From a virus: a stretch of 45,687 nucleotides of DNA. Shown here one piece after another: positions 1 through 8,497 of this stretch (its first letter is position 1; each line of letters begins with the position of its first letter). The position numbers were made by a program, and so were the translations under genes. The stretch covers positions 1-45,687 of the IMG/VR virus record IMGVR_UViG_3300034374_008812; one strand, 5' to 3'. The notes beneath the pieces were generated by a model. The model did not search any database. It saw only the letters and a program-made list of their open reading frames with translations, and had not been told where the DNA came from.

Positions 1-47
1 TTATTATGGTATAATATACTTAATATTTTTTAAAAAATAAGGGGAAT

Positions 48-77
48 AAAATAAAAAGGGCAGCCTAAGCTACCCTC
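48..77 (-). terminator. Rho-independent terminator after the capsid gene
   Basis: Read on the minus strand, GGGTAGC-TTAG-GCTGCCC forms a 7-bp hairpin with one G-U pair and is followed by TTTTTATTTTATT. It lies directly after the stop of the capsid gene and would end the whole leftward virion transcript. Confidence 0.8.
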
Positions 78-103
78 TTTTGTATTTTTTATTTCACTGT
101 TAA

Positions 104-1519
104 TTAAGCGATTCTTGCTTCTTGTACAATGAAAGATTTGTAAGGATTGAATACAACAGCTCCAGAGTATCCTAATAAGTGGTATTCTGAACCGTGAACT
201 CCTGTAGAAACTTCTCCTGAAGTTTTTCCATCAGCTCCACCCATTCCATGTAAGTTACCAGAAATCATTTCTGATCCTTCTAATGTGAACGTAGCAACGT
301 TTGGACGTCCTGAAGATAAATCAGCACCAGTATCTAAGAAAATACCGTATCCACCTTCTGGGTACTCTTGAGAAAGTACTCTATCTGGCATAAAAGAGAT
401 AGTGTTTCCTTGGAAGTGGTAAGTATCAAACTCAGCACCAACTTTAACTTTTCCACCAGCTGCTTTAGAGTAGAAGTATGCTCCATCTGCTGAAGATTGG
501 AAACGTAATTCAGAACTCATCAATTTACCAACTTGGTCGTAGAAACGCTCGTTACAAATAACTGCGTAAATGTTTCCTGTTGGAGCATCAGATTTTTCAC
601 GCATAGTAGCTAATACGTCATCTAATACGTCGATAGTCAAGATAGAGTAAGAGAATTTATCACAGTATCTTTCGATTTGTGGAATAACTCCGTCTCCCAT
701 TGGAATATCGCGTCCATGATCATCTTGATCTAAACATTTACCGTTAACATCGTAGTTAGTTTCAGAGAACAAACAGTTTTGCTCACGAGAAATTAAGAAA
801 GTATCTAAACATTCTTTCTCTTTTTTATTCATCTTGTAATAAGAAGAAGAATCTTTACTATCTTTTCCAGTTTGGATATAAATATCTTCCATCATTGCGA
901 AATCAGCTGACCAAGAAGTAGAAGCTCTTTGACGAGATAAGTAGTTACGGTGAGTTTCAGTGTTAGAAATCCACTTAGTATAACCTCTTTCAGATAATTC
1001 TGGGTGGTAATTTGAACGATAACGAGTATCTTTACCAGCAGCAGCATAAGCAGTGTTGATAGTCTTAGACATATCATTACCAACTAATACCACTTTGTAT
1101 TCCCAACGAGATTGAGATAATTTCTTAGGAGTAGAAACAACGAATAATTGTTGTTTATTATCCAATGTGAAAGTATCGTTTTTATCGTAGTATCTTTCAG
1201 CTAAGATAATAGACTCTACGTTTTTGTTAGCTCCATCTCCAGAAATAGAACCCACGATTCTTACTTTTTTAATAAAGTTTACGTCGATATTCCACTCAAT
1301 AACCATAGAGTTAATTGGTGTGAAAGATCCTGAACCTTTTTTAGGGTTGTAATAAACGTTTTTTAACGCGTCTGTCAACGTAGCTAAAGCTAGTTGTTTG
1401 TACATAGTAACTACAGTACCTAATTTATGAGGCTTAGCTCCTAATAAAGTACCGAAATTTTGTACAGTTTTTGTGTCGCCTAGATGCTGAACGACTGAAT
1501 TTCTGTCTACAATTTTCAT
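104..1519 (-). CDS. Probable major capsid protein (471 aa)
   Basis: Likely the HK97-fold major capsid protein of the phage head. The call rests on position and expression signs rather than a motif: it is the last gene of the virion cluster, directly downstream of a scaffold-like gene, has its own 94-nt leader and a strong terminator, and uses visibly less AT-rich codons (GTA/GTT, CGT, GGA/GGT) than its neighbours, as expected for a very highly expressed protein. Length 471 aa suits a capsid protein. The N-terminus is not tagged like the cargo proteins. The leader AACAAAAGCAAA before the ATG has no Shine-Dalgarno sequence. A different abundant shell protein is the main alternative. Confidence 0.75.
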   Translation of the reverse strand: MKIVDRNSVVQHLGDTKTVQNFGTLLGAKPHKLGTVVTMYKQLALATLTDALKNVYYNPKKGSGSFTPINSMVIEWNIDVNFIKKVRIVGSISGDGANKNVESIILAERYYDKNDTFTLDNKQQLFVVSTPKKLSQSRWEYKVVLVGNDMSKTINTAYAAAGKDTRYRSNYHPELSERGYTKWISNTETHRNYLSRQRASTSWSADFAMMEDIYIQTGKDSKDSSSYYKMNKKEKECLDTFLISREQNCLFSETNYDVNGKCLDQDDHGRDIPMGDGVIPQIERYCDKFSYSILTIDVLDDVLATMREKSDAPTGNIYAVICNERFYDQVGKLMSSELRFQSSADGAYFYSKAAGGKVKVGAEFDTYHFQGNTISFMPDRVLSQEYPEGGYGIFLDTGADLSSGRPNVATFTLEGSEMISGNLHGMGGADGKTSGEVSTGVHGSEYHLLGYSGAVVFNPYKSFIVQEARIA

Positions 1520-1576
1520 TTTGCTTTTGTTTTGTGGATGGTAGTGCCACCCTTTGTTTATAATTAATTAATACTT

Positions 1577-1607
1577 CCTTAAATTAAAAGATTTTTAAAC
1601 TTTAAGG
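1577..1607. repeat. Inverted repeat between scaffold and capsid genes
   Basis: CCTTAAA (1577-1583) and TTTAAGG (1601-1607) form a 7-bp inverted repeat with a 17-nt AT-rich loop, in the 94-nt gap before the capsid gene. It could be a processing site or an attenuator that lets capsid mRNA accumulate separately; there is no clear T-tract terminator. Confidence 0.4.
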
Positions 1608-1613
1608 GAAAAT

Positions 1614-2780
1614 TTAAAAATCACTGTGTAAATCATCTAAATCTACAAAATTTTCTTTTCTAATAGGTTCTTCTTTACTAGACCCTGAAGTGCTATTGTT
1701 ATTTATACTCCCACTTATTGGTCTAGAAGGCATACCATTTAAAGCTTCATTTTTACCGTTTTGATAAGCTTTAGCAATTTCTTTTTTATAATATTGTTCT
1801 AAATTGTCGAAATAAGCTTCTCCATTTTTATACATCCAAGCAGCTTTAAATAAAGTTTTAGGATCAGAAAAAACTTCTTCCATAAATAAAGAGTCTCCAT
1901 ATTCATTAGTCTCTAGTAAATCATGTAAGATATTATTTTTATCTTCATCACTAACTTTAAAACCGGCAATATCGTTAATATCTTGTACTACGGTTACAAT
2001 AGTAGACCTTTGTTCTTCCAACATATTATTGAACTCTTCTTGTTGTTGTAATTCTACGGTTCTATTAATTTCTTCTTGTTGTTTTGTAAATTGCTCTCTT
2101 AGGCGATTTACATTTTTTTCATACAATTTACTCTCTTTCTGCCTAGTAAGTTCTTCCGCTAAATCTTCTTCTGAAGCTTCTGGGTCACTTTCTTTTAGCC
2201 ATCTCATCATAACTGCATCGTCAGCCATACTAGAAAAATCTGTAGAGTTAGATTCGTTAAAAGCTAAAATTTGCTCTACCCTTGCTTGTGCTAACGATTC
2301 AATAGATTGTTGTAGAGGTTGGTCTTGCTGTCTTAACCAGTTAATTAAACCTATTTCCTCTTCATCTAAACCATATTTAGACTCAATATCTGGAGAAGAT
2401 GTAGCAGATAAATCTTGTAAAATATTGAATTTTTCTGATTCTGTTAACTCATTAAAATGTTTAGCCTCACCATCTTCAAAGTTAATCATACCCCCTACAA
2501 TCCCATACTTAGATAAAAATTGTTCAATACCTGGTGTATTATCATCTACTTGAGACTCTCCTTCAGCTCCTATTTGGCTTCTGTCTGAACTTGTTTGGTC
2601 ACTTTGACTATCTTTTTCATTGCTTGCACTAGTTTCAGAGGCACTTTGCCCTTCGGCTGTTTTTTCAGTTCCTTCTGTGCTTTCTGCATTTACTTCAGAT
2701 GTAAATTGCGTTCCTTCTTGTGTTCCTTCTTGAGCGTCATCATCGTTATGTAATGCGTCAAGGTTTAATTCTTCACTCAT
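1614..2780 (-). CDS. Probable head scaffolding protein (388 aa)
   Basis: The protein is strongly acidic and low in complexity over residues 1-90 (rich in E, S, T, Q), then helical with a Q/E-rich coiled-coil around residues 215-265, and has a polar Ser/Asn-rich linker near 350-370. This is the usual profile of a scaffold that is lost or cleaved during head maturation, and it sits immediately before the probable capsid gene. Both ends carry the same short motif: LNLDALHNDDD near the N-terminus and VDLDDLHSDF at the extreme C-terminus. The 60-aa protein at 11655-11837 starts with MNLDDLHDSDEG, so the motif is probably a docking peptide. No protease signature is visible. Confidence 0.7.
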   Translation of the reverse strand: MSEELNLDALHNDDDAQEGTQEGTQFTSEVNAESTEGTEKTAEGQSASETSASNEKDSQSDQTSSDRSQIGAEGESQVDDNTPGIEQFLSKYGIVGGMINFEDGEAKHFNELTESEKFNILQDLSATSSPDIESKYGLDEEEIGLINWLRQQDQPLQQSIESLAQARVEQILAFNESNSTDFSSMADDAVMMRWLKESDPEASEEDLAEELTRQKESKLYEKNVNRLREQFTKQQEEINRTVELQQQEEFNNMLEEQRSTIVTVVQDINDIAGFKVSDEDKNNILHDLLETNEYGDSLFMEEVFSDPKTLFKAAWMYKNGEAYFDNLEQYYKKEIAKAYQNGKNEALNGMPSRPISGSINNNSTSGSSKEEPIRKENFVDLDDLHSDF

Positions 2781-2841
2781 ATTATCTTATTTATTTGTTA
2801 TTAACTTTCTTATTATAAAGAAAAAATTTTAATCTTTCTAG

Positions 2842-3273
2842 TTAGTTTGTACTGTCACTAGCAACCCTTAAATAAAATTTACCATTTATAATAGTTCCAA
2901 ACCAAACTTGTTTCTTACCTGCTGTTACAGTATAAGAGTTTGTGGTATTAGCCGGATCATCTAAAAATACATACTCAGGAGAAAAGTTAAAAACTTTGTC
3001 TAAAGTATTATTAGAATTATCTAAAACAAAACTATGTAAACTTCTATTTTCAGCTTTAGTAGGATAAGTAAAACTTACCGGCAATCCATTACCTATAGGT
3101 GAAATATAATGTATATAAGAATGGTCATGCATTAGATTAGGAGTAATAACTGAACTATTATCTGTGATTAATATCTGTCTGCTATCTGTGTCAGGTTTGT
3201 TAAAAATCTGCATAGCTCTAGGATTCCTAGTTGATTGTCCTAGTATAGTGTTATTTAATTGCGTGTTTGGCAT
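2842..3273 (-). CDS. Unknown virion-cluster protein (143 aa)
   Basis: A small beta-rich protein between scaffold and head/neck genes, with no recognised family. I chose the ATG at 3273 (MPNTQLNN) because it lies 23 nt after the preceding stop and follows an AT-rich leader; the longer reading to 3327 would overlap the upstream gene by 31 nt. Position suggests a head decoration, neck or head-completion role, but this is inference only. Confidence 0.6.
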   Translation of the reverse strand: MPNTQLNNTILGQSTRNPRAMQIFNKPDTDSRQILITDNSSVITPNLMHDHSYIHYISPIGNGLPVSFTYPTKAENRSLHSFVLDNSNNTLDKVFNFSPEYVFLDDPANTTNSYTVTAGKKQVWFGTIINGKFYLRVASDSTN

Positions 3274-3296
3274 AATATATTTATTTAAAATTTTCT

Positions 3297-3731
3297 TTAT
3301 TGGTAAATTCCGCTGCCTGTATTCCAAGGACTACTACCTAAACTAGTCGGAGTTCCTGTTGGAGGTACGTAAGGACTTCTACCAGGAATTCCTGTGGGTG
3401 GTACGTAAGGACTTACTGTGGGTGGAGCAGGATTAACATGATAATTAGTTTTATCTATTGTTTTGTTTCTTACTTTTTTACAAGGGTTTTTATCTATGGC
3501 TTCTCTTAAGCACATTAATAAAGCCTCGTCTTCTCTAGGATTACTATGATCGTTGTTTTCAAAATAATCAATAATCCCAGAAATAATTATAGCTTGAGCA
3601 TATAATTTATCTAGATATTTAGAAGCCCCCATATAAGGTTCTTGCTGGGCTAAATTAAATTGTATATCCCCTAATAACAATCTACCATTTTCTATGGTAT
3701 TAATATAATCATCTGTGTAATTTAATAGCAT
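3297..3731 (-). CDS. Unknown virion-cluster protein with proline-rich repeat tail (144 aa)
   Basis: The N-terminal ~95 residues look helical. The C-terminus is a low-complexity proline/glycine tail with two near copies of SPYVPPTG-[IT]-P (about residues 107-128). Such tails often act as flexible linkers or docking arms on virion surfaces. It lies 8 nt downstream of the 359-aa gene in the same operon. No family recognised. Confidence 0.65.
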   Translation of the reverse strand: MLLNYTDDYINTIENGRLLLGDIQFNLAQQEPYMGASKYLDKLYAQAIIISGIIDYFENNDHSNPREDEALLMCLREAIDKNPCKKVRNKTIDKTNYHVNPAPPTVSPYVPPTGIPGRSPYVPPTGTPTSLGSSPWNTGSGIYQ

Positions 3732-3739
3732 AAATTTTA

Positions 3740-4819
3740 TTATTTACAAGTACAACCATTATCATAAATACACATTTGGCATAAAGCCCTAGAACTTTCT
3801 AGGATACATTGTGCTTCATGATATATTTCAGAATTAAATTGGACATAAGCCCCTAATCTTTTTTGCATTAGTTTTTGATAATGTAAAATAGAAGATGACC
3901 CAAAAGAAGGATGCTCACAACAATTACATTGTTTTTTCAATTCTTCTAATATAGCTTTATTTAATTCAACAGTAACTAAATGTTGCGTTTCTATATAATA
4001 TATAGGGTCCCCTGGTAATGTTGAGTCTGTATATCCTCTCATAAAATCTAACCATTCTTCAAAGTTAGGATTAGGAGACCAATTTGTTGTATCTGGCATC
4101 ATTAAACCAGGATTGTTGGGGTCTGGAACTAAAGAACCACCAGAGCCTGTGCGGTTAATGTAGAATTTACTTTGTGGTTCATAATAAACAATAGATCCTG
4201 TTGCAGCTCCATTTAAAACTGGGTCAACTACAGACCACTTTTTACAAGCAATAACATAACTAGTGTACCAACCGTCCAAGTAGATTCTATTATTTTCAAC
4301 ATTAGCTGGTAAAAATGAAGTTAAATGTGGCGCTCTATAAAAAGCTGTGTAAGCAGGTGTTCCTGGTGCAATATTAGCTTGAGCAGTTAAAAATTGTTTA
4401 ACTACTGTAAAACCTTGGCTATAATCAAAAGGAAAATTAGCGTAATCAGCTGGATCTGTTAAATTTGCTAATTCTGGATTATAAGTAAATTCACTAGGTT
4501 TATAAGACCATTCATTTGAGTTATTATAACCAGGGATTTGATTTAAATCGGCCTCTGCCCCTGATTCAATCAATACAGTTTCAACCATCTGACCTGTCGA
4601 ACAGTTTTTACCATTATAAGTCAAAAAAGTTTTTTTCACCATATCAGTACCTATTTGATAAGGTAAAATGTTATAATCTAAGTTATAATCAACTAAGTTT
4701 AAAGTTTGGCTAGGCTCATCCCAAGTCAAACTTATGTTTTCCAATGTTGGATTGACCCTAAACACAGGATCCATTAAACCACCACTAGTTGCCAAAGATT
4801 CTACTACTCTAATATCCAT
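3740..4819 (-). CDS. Unknown structural protein with cysteine-rich C-terminus (359 aa)
   Basis: Residues 1-285 look like a beta-rich structural domain (many W/Y/P, no TM segments). The C-terminal 65 residues are different: cysteines at about 298, 300, 301, 338, 347, 350, 356 and 358 (CNCC … CQMC … CTCK), a pattern fitting metal binding or clustered disulfides. Its place between portal and capsid genes suggests a neck, connector or head-fibre protein. No homologous family is recognised. Confidence 0.65.
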   Translation of the reverse strand: MDIRVVESLATSGGLMDPVFRVNPTLENISLTWDEPSQTLNLVDYNLDYNILPYQIGTDMVKKTFLTYNGKNCSTGQMVETVLIESGAEADLNQIPGYNNSNEWSYKPSEFTYNPELANLTDPADYANFPFDYSQGFTVVKQFLTAQANIAPGTPAYTAFYRAPHLTSFLPANVENNRIYLDGWYTSYVIACKKWSVVDPVLNGAATGSIVYYEPQSKFYINRTGSGGSLVPDPNNPGLMMPDTTNWSPNPNFEEWLDFMRGYTDSTLPGDPIYYIETQHLVTVELNKAILEELKKQCNCCEHPSFGSSSILHYQKLMQKRLGAYVQFNSEIYHEAQCILESSRALCQMCIYDNGCTCK

Positions 4820-4821
4820 AA

Positions 4822-5472
4822 TTATTCTATTGTTCTATATATAACATCTTGTGCTTCATCATTTAAAATCCAGTTACCCACACCTTCTAATTTATAAGCG
4901 TAAGGCACTGTGCTTTTTTCTCTAGTTACAGTTTTATTACCATCTTTATCTGTAGTAATTACAGTAACATATTTATAAATAGCATCTTTAAACTCTTTTG
5001 TTGGAGAGTTTTCTTCAAGTTCTATTTTTGGTTTTAATTCTTTAGAAGGAGAAATCTCAACAATAGATAAAGCCGCCCTCATTGGCATCTTATCTACTTT
5101 AGGCTTTTCTTTTTTAACTTCTTCAATTTTTGGAACAGAAGCTGCAACAGTTTTTAAAACTACTTTTTTAGGTTGCTTTATATCTTCAAAACTGCTTATA
5201 TTAAACGGTTGATTATTTTTAGCTTCTAACCTTTTAATAGCTGGTACTATAACAGTAGCCTCATAAGATCTATTTTTTTCAGTATAATCTTGGTATGCTT
5301 TAACTTTTTCCTCTTGAGTATTTAAAGTTTTTAATTTAGATTCTAATTCTTTAAAATAATTAAAAACTTTTGCGCTATCCGCTTCACTTTCTTTTAAGCC
5401 AGTTAAAGCTATGGGGTCTGTTGTGTAATAAACCCCGCTTGTACCACTCTGATATTTTTTTAGTAGTGACAT
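4822..5472 (-). CDS. Tagged virion-cargo protein (216 aa)
   Basis: It starts MSLLKKYQSGTSGVYYTTD, a full copy of the N-terminal element shared by the large proteins at 11.8-24.5 kb, although this gene is isolated from them beside the portal. The middle is lysine/glutamate-rich and helical, with a basic, proline-containing linker (residues about 115-160). The start sits 1 nt from the stop of the portal gene, indicating translational coupling. Probably a small protein carried in the head; no enzymatic motif seen. Confidence 0.65.
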   Translation of the reverse strand: MSLLKKYQSGTSGVYYTTDPIALTGLKESEADSAKVFNYFKELESKLKTLNTQEEKVKAYQDYTEKNRSYEATVIVPAIKRLEAKNNQPFNISSFEDIKQPKKVVLKTVAASVPKIEEVKKEKPKVDKMPMRAALSIVEISPSKELKPKIELEENSPTKEFKDAIYKYVTVITTDKDGNKTVTREKSTVPYAYKLEGVGNWILNDEAQDVIYRTIE

Positions 5473-7842
5473 TTATAAATTATTTTTTATTTCCCTTGCA
5501 TTACCCGCTACATTTTCTGCATATAACTGCTCTCTTTCTAAACGAACTACTTCTTTATCTTTCTCTACTTCAGCTGTAGCTGTTTTTTCATCTAAATCTA
5601 ATCTTCTTTCGCTGATTTTAATTCGTTCTTCAGATTCTTTTTTACGAATCTCCAGATCTTGCATTTTATATTCTCTATCTGATTTTTCAAGTTTTTCTTT
5701 TTCTTTTTGGGTTTTTTCTAGCTCTGTTTGCAATTGTTTAGCTTGCTCAGAAAGTTGCTCCAATTGTTGAGCCATTTGTTGCAGTTGATTATTCTCTTCT
5801 TTTTTCTTTTTAATACTTTCTGACAATAATAGATTAGCTTCTGTGATAGAGTCAGTCATCATCAATTTCATCAATACCTCGTCTTCTATAGAGCCTTTAC
5901 CTGCTAATTGAGGCGCAAGAGCGTTCAATTTTTCTAATTTTAAGTTTTCTTTACTAGAATTTACTAATTGAATATTGAAATCAGTAAACCTAAAGTTTTC
6001 TGGAGAAGCATTAAATAAAATGTTTCTATGGCCAACTATATAAGCTCCTTTCTTACCTTCTTTATAAGTAATTTTAGCTTGGTTTAATAAATCAATCAAA
6101 ACAAATTTTCTACTATCAAAAACTAATTCAAATAAATCTTTTGTAATTAAAGATGTTTGTTTAATACCAGTTTTAACATTTGTGACTGCATCTCTTTGTT
6201 CAGCAGCTGCATACATATATCTGTTTATACCTGTAACAATATCAGCTTGTGCTTGTATAGATTCTAAAACAACATTTAATTGTTGTATAATATTTCCATT
6301 TAAAGAACCTCTGAAATCCCCATAATGTTGGAATAAACCAGCTCCTTCTTCTGTTGGGTCGTATAATTCTAATCCTTGTTTACGGAAAGCTACAAATTTA
6401 AGTAATCTTTCCATAAAATCTTGCCCTAATACTTTTGGTATAGCAGCTAAATTAACACGAGAGCCATCTACACCTGCGTTAGCAATTAAATTATCTCTAA
6501 AGAAAGTAATTACATCATAAGAATTTTGTAAGTCTTCTAGAGACAACGCTACTGAATATGGCCTAGTATTTCTATCGTTATAACCAACTCCATTTATAGA
6601 TAAAGTAGTTTTCCAAGGCGCACTTATACTTCTAGGTGGATTTTTACTCTTACCTAAATTTAAATAAATGTCCCAACCAATTCTAACTCCTTCATACCTA
6701 TCTAACCTATAGCCTTTCTTATTAGGTTCGCCGTAACCAGCATCTTTTCCACCTCTGAGGTCTTTATCTAAAACTTCGCTGTAATATTTGCTCTTTTTTA
6801 TGGTTTCTACTACTTGATAGCTTTCTTTATCTTCTCCCGCAATTTCTACTTCATTGTTCGCTAACCATTCTACATGGTATACAGGTAAAGTATCCCACAT
6901 AGAATTCAAATGTTGGTTGTAGGTAGTATTCGCAGCTAATTCATAAATCCTATCCAACTGCCTTGGGTCCCTAATAACTTGAGCGCCTGATGAATCTGAT
7001 TTACCGTATAAAATAGTTTTTTGTTCGTCAGTCATTACATGACCCCATTTATTTAAAATAGCTGTTCTAGTCATATAAGTCCTGTGAACTACTGCAGTTA
7101 CATTAGGTTCGTTTCCGTTAGATAAAAACTGAAAGTTTGTATTTTTACTAAAAAATACATTTTCAGGTTTACATATTTCTAATTTTGGGTCTTCCCCTTC
7201 TCGGTCTATATAAGTTCTATAATAAGCTTCCCCCGTTATTAATAAATCTAAAAGATATTGTTTTAGTTTTTGTTTTAAATCTATAGTAGGGTCTTGCTCA
7301 AAAAATTTAATTAAAGATTGAGCTGCAATTTCGTATTGAGAAACAAAATCACTATTTAATGTTTTATTCAAATTTTCAATGAAGCTTTCTTCATAAGCTG
7401 TTTTAGGGCTTTCTTTACCGGCTTTTATTGCTTCTGTTGTATCTTTTTTAAATTGCTCTAACTTTTTTAATATTTCTTCGCTTTTCTTTTTCATCTTTTG
7501 CGCTTCTATATTATTTATAGTTTGAGCGTCATTCATAGAAATGCGATAGGTATACTCTTCATCTAAGAATATACCTATTAATACATCTATTTTAGTTTTT
7601 ACTAGAGGAGTCATTTTTACAGACATAGGAGTTTCTATGCCAAAAACTTGCTCTAAATATGCAAATTCTTCTTTATCCCGCACACCATCATATAAATTTC
7701 TAGCTTTTCTGATGTGTTCTTTTTCTCTAACTAAAGCAGAAATATAAAAATCAACGCTTTGACTTAAATAGTCAAATTTTGATTTATCCTCTTCAGATAT
7801 AGAAACATCTTCAATGTGGTAGTAACGTTGTATAAGACTCAT
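5473..7842 (-). CDS. Portal protein (789 aa)
   Basis: Probable portal, the dodecameric ring at the head vertex through which DNA is packaged and ejected. Support: its size matches the large portals of crAss-like phages, it is one small gene away from TerL, and it has the expected helical core followed by a long C-terminal coiled-coil (about residues 675-775, dense in E, K and Q) resembling a portal barrel/tail extension. The N-terminal ~200 residues carry charged helices. The motif evidence is indirect, so the call leans on size and neighbourhood. Confidence 0.75.
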   Translation of the reverse strand: MSLIQRYYHIEDVSISEEDKSKFDYLSQSVDFYISALVREKEHIRKARNLYDGVRDKEEFAYLEQVFGIETPMSVKMTPLVKTKIDVLIGIFLDEEYTYRISMNDAQTINNIEAQKMKKKSEEILKKLEQFKKDTTEAIKAGKESPKTAYEESFIENLNKTLNSDFVSQYEIAAQSLIKFFEQDPTIDLKQKLKQYLLDLLITGEAYYRTYIDREGEDPKLEICKPENVFFSKNTNFQFLSNGNEPNVTAVVHRTYMTRTAILNKWGHVMTDEQKTILYGKSDSSGAQVIRDPRQLDRIYELAANTTYNQHLNSMWDTLPVYHVEWLANNEVEIAGEDKESYQVVETIKKSKYYSEVLDKDLRGGKDAGYGEPNKKGYRLDRYEGVRIGWDIYLNLGKSKNPPRSISAPWKTTLSINGVGYNDRNTRPYSVALSLEDLQNSYDVITFFRDNLIANAGVDGSRVNLAAIPKVLGQDFMERLLKFVAFRKQGLELYDPTEEGAGLFQHYGDFRGSLNGNIIQQLNVVLESIQAQADIVTGINRYMYAAAEQRDAVTNVKTGIKQTSLITKDLFELVFDSRKFVLIDLLNQAKITYKEGKKGAYIVGHRNILFNASPENFRFTDFNIQLVNSSKENLKLEKLNALAPQLAGKGSIEDEVLMKLMMTDSITEANLLLSESIKKKKEENNQLQQMAQQLEQLSEQAKQLQTELEKTQKEKEKLEKSDREYKMQDLEIRKKESEERIKISERRLDLDEKTATAEVEKDKEVVRLEREQLYAENVAGNAREIKNNL

Positions 7843-7848
7843 CTTTTA

Positions 7849-8436
7849 TTATAATGTATATAAAATATCAAACTGATTAACTGTTTTCAATTTACAATCA
7901 CTTTCATTTAGTATAAGATTTCCACAAAATGGATCAAAAGCTACAACAGTGCCTTTTTTATATTTTTTAGCTTCTGGACCACAAGAAATAACTTCACCTT
8001 TTTGAGTTAAAGCTGATCTTGGATCTTCTTTACTATCATCATAAATACCGTCTTTTACAAGACCTTCACCTATAATCTTAACTAAAATTCTATCACCTGT
8101 TGGTTTTACTGTTTCTTCTGTCATATTTTCAAAATTACTTGTTACTTTGGCCACTATATCATGACCTCTAATTATCTTACAGTATCCATCTGTAGTTGGA
8201 ACTCCATAACCTGCAAACTGAGAAAAAATAATATTTTCTCCCTCTTTCAGTTCAGGACACTGGCTTTCTTCAGTTGCTTTATCTCCTAACTTTAAAGCAC
8301 TACCGTAATAGTACTCAATATTACTTTTAGTAGCAACTGGACCAGAACCAATATAGATTTCTCCATTTAAATTAGGTAATTCTGTTACTTCAGCTAAAAC
8401 GTTAAACCCTTCTGGTTTAATTGTTAATTTCTCCAT
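7849..8436 (-). CDS. Tandem GroES-like cochaperonin (195 aa, two Cpn10 domains)
   Basis: Two Cpn10-type domains are visible. Domain 1 (residues ~1-99) contains KPEGFNVLAEV, YYYGSALKLGD, LKEGENIIFSQFAGYGV and KIIRGHDIVAKV. Domain 2 (~108-195) has the classic start KPTGDRILVKI, a mobile-loop-like insert, KGEVISCGPEAKKYKKGTVV and CGNLI. Known family logic: GroES caps the GroEL chamber; T4 gp31 is a phage GroES substitute needed to fold its capsid protein. Here a double-domain version of about 21 kDa lies between TerL and portal, so it most likely helps host GroEL fold the phage capsid or portal. The double layout resembles plant chloroplast Cpn20. Confidence 0.85.
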   Translation of the reverse strand: MEKLTIKPEGFNVLAEVTELPNLNGEIYIGSGPVATKSNIEYYYGSALKLGDKATEESQCPELKEGENIIFSQFAGYGVPTTDGYCKIIRGHDIVAKVTSNFENMTEETVKPTGDRILVKIIGEGLVKDGIYDDSKEDPRSALTQKGEVISCGPEAKKYKKGTVVAFDPFCGNLILNESDCKLKTVNQFDILYTL

Positions 8437-8497
8437 ATTGACTTATTTACATATTATAGAAGTATATTAACAATTAAAACATACAGTTTAAGGTAAA

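Noticed and set aside
2029-2553. 174-aa frame opposite the scaffold gene
   Set aside because: It is Ser/Cys-rich, antisense to a clear coding gene, and is a codon-bias shadow of the E/Q-rich scaffold.
3273-3327. Possible frameshift or overlap between the 144-aa and 161-aa readings
   Set aside because: The alternative ATG at 3273 removes the overlap and has a good AT-rich leader, so no frameshift is needed.
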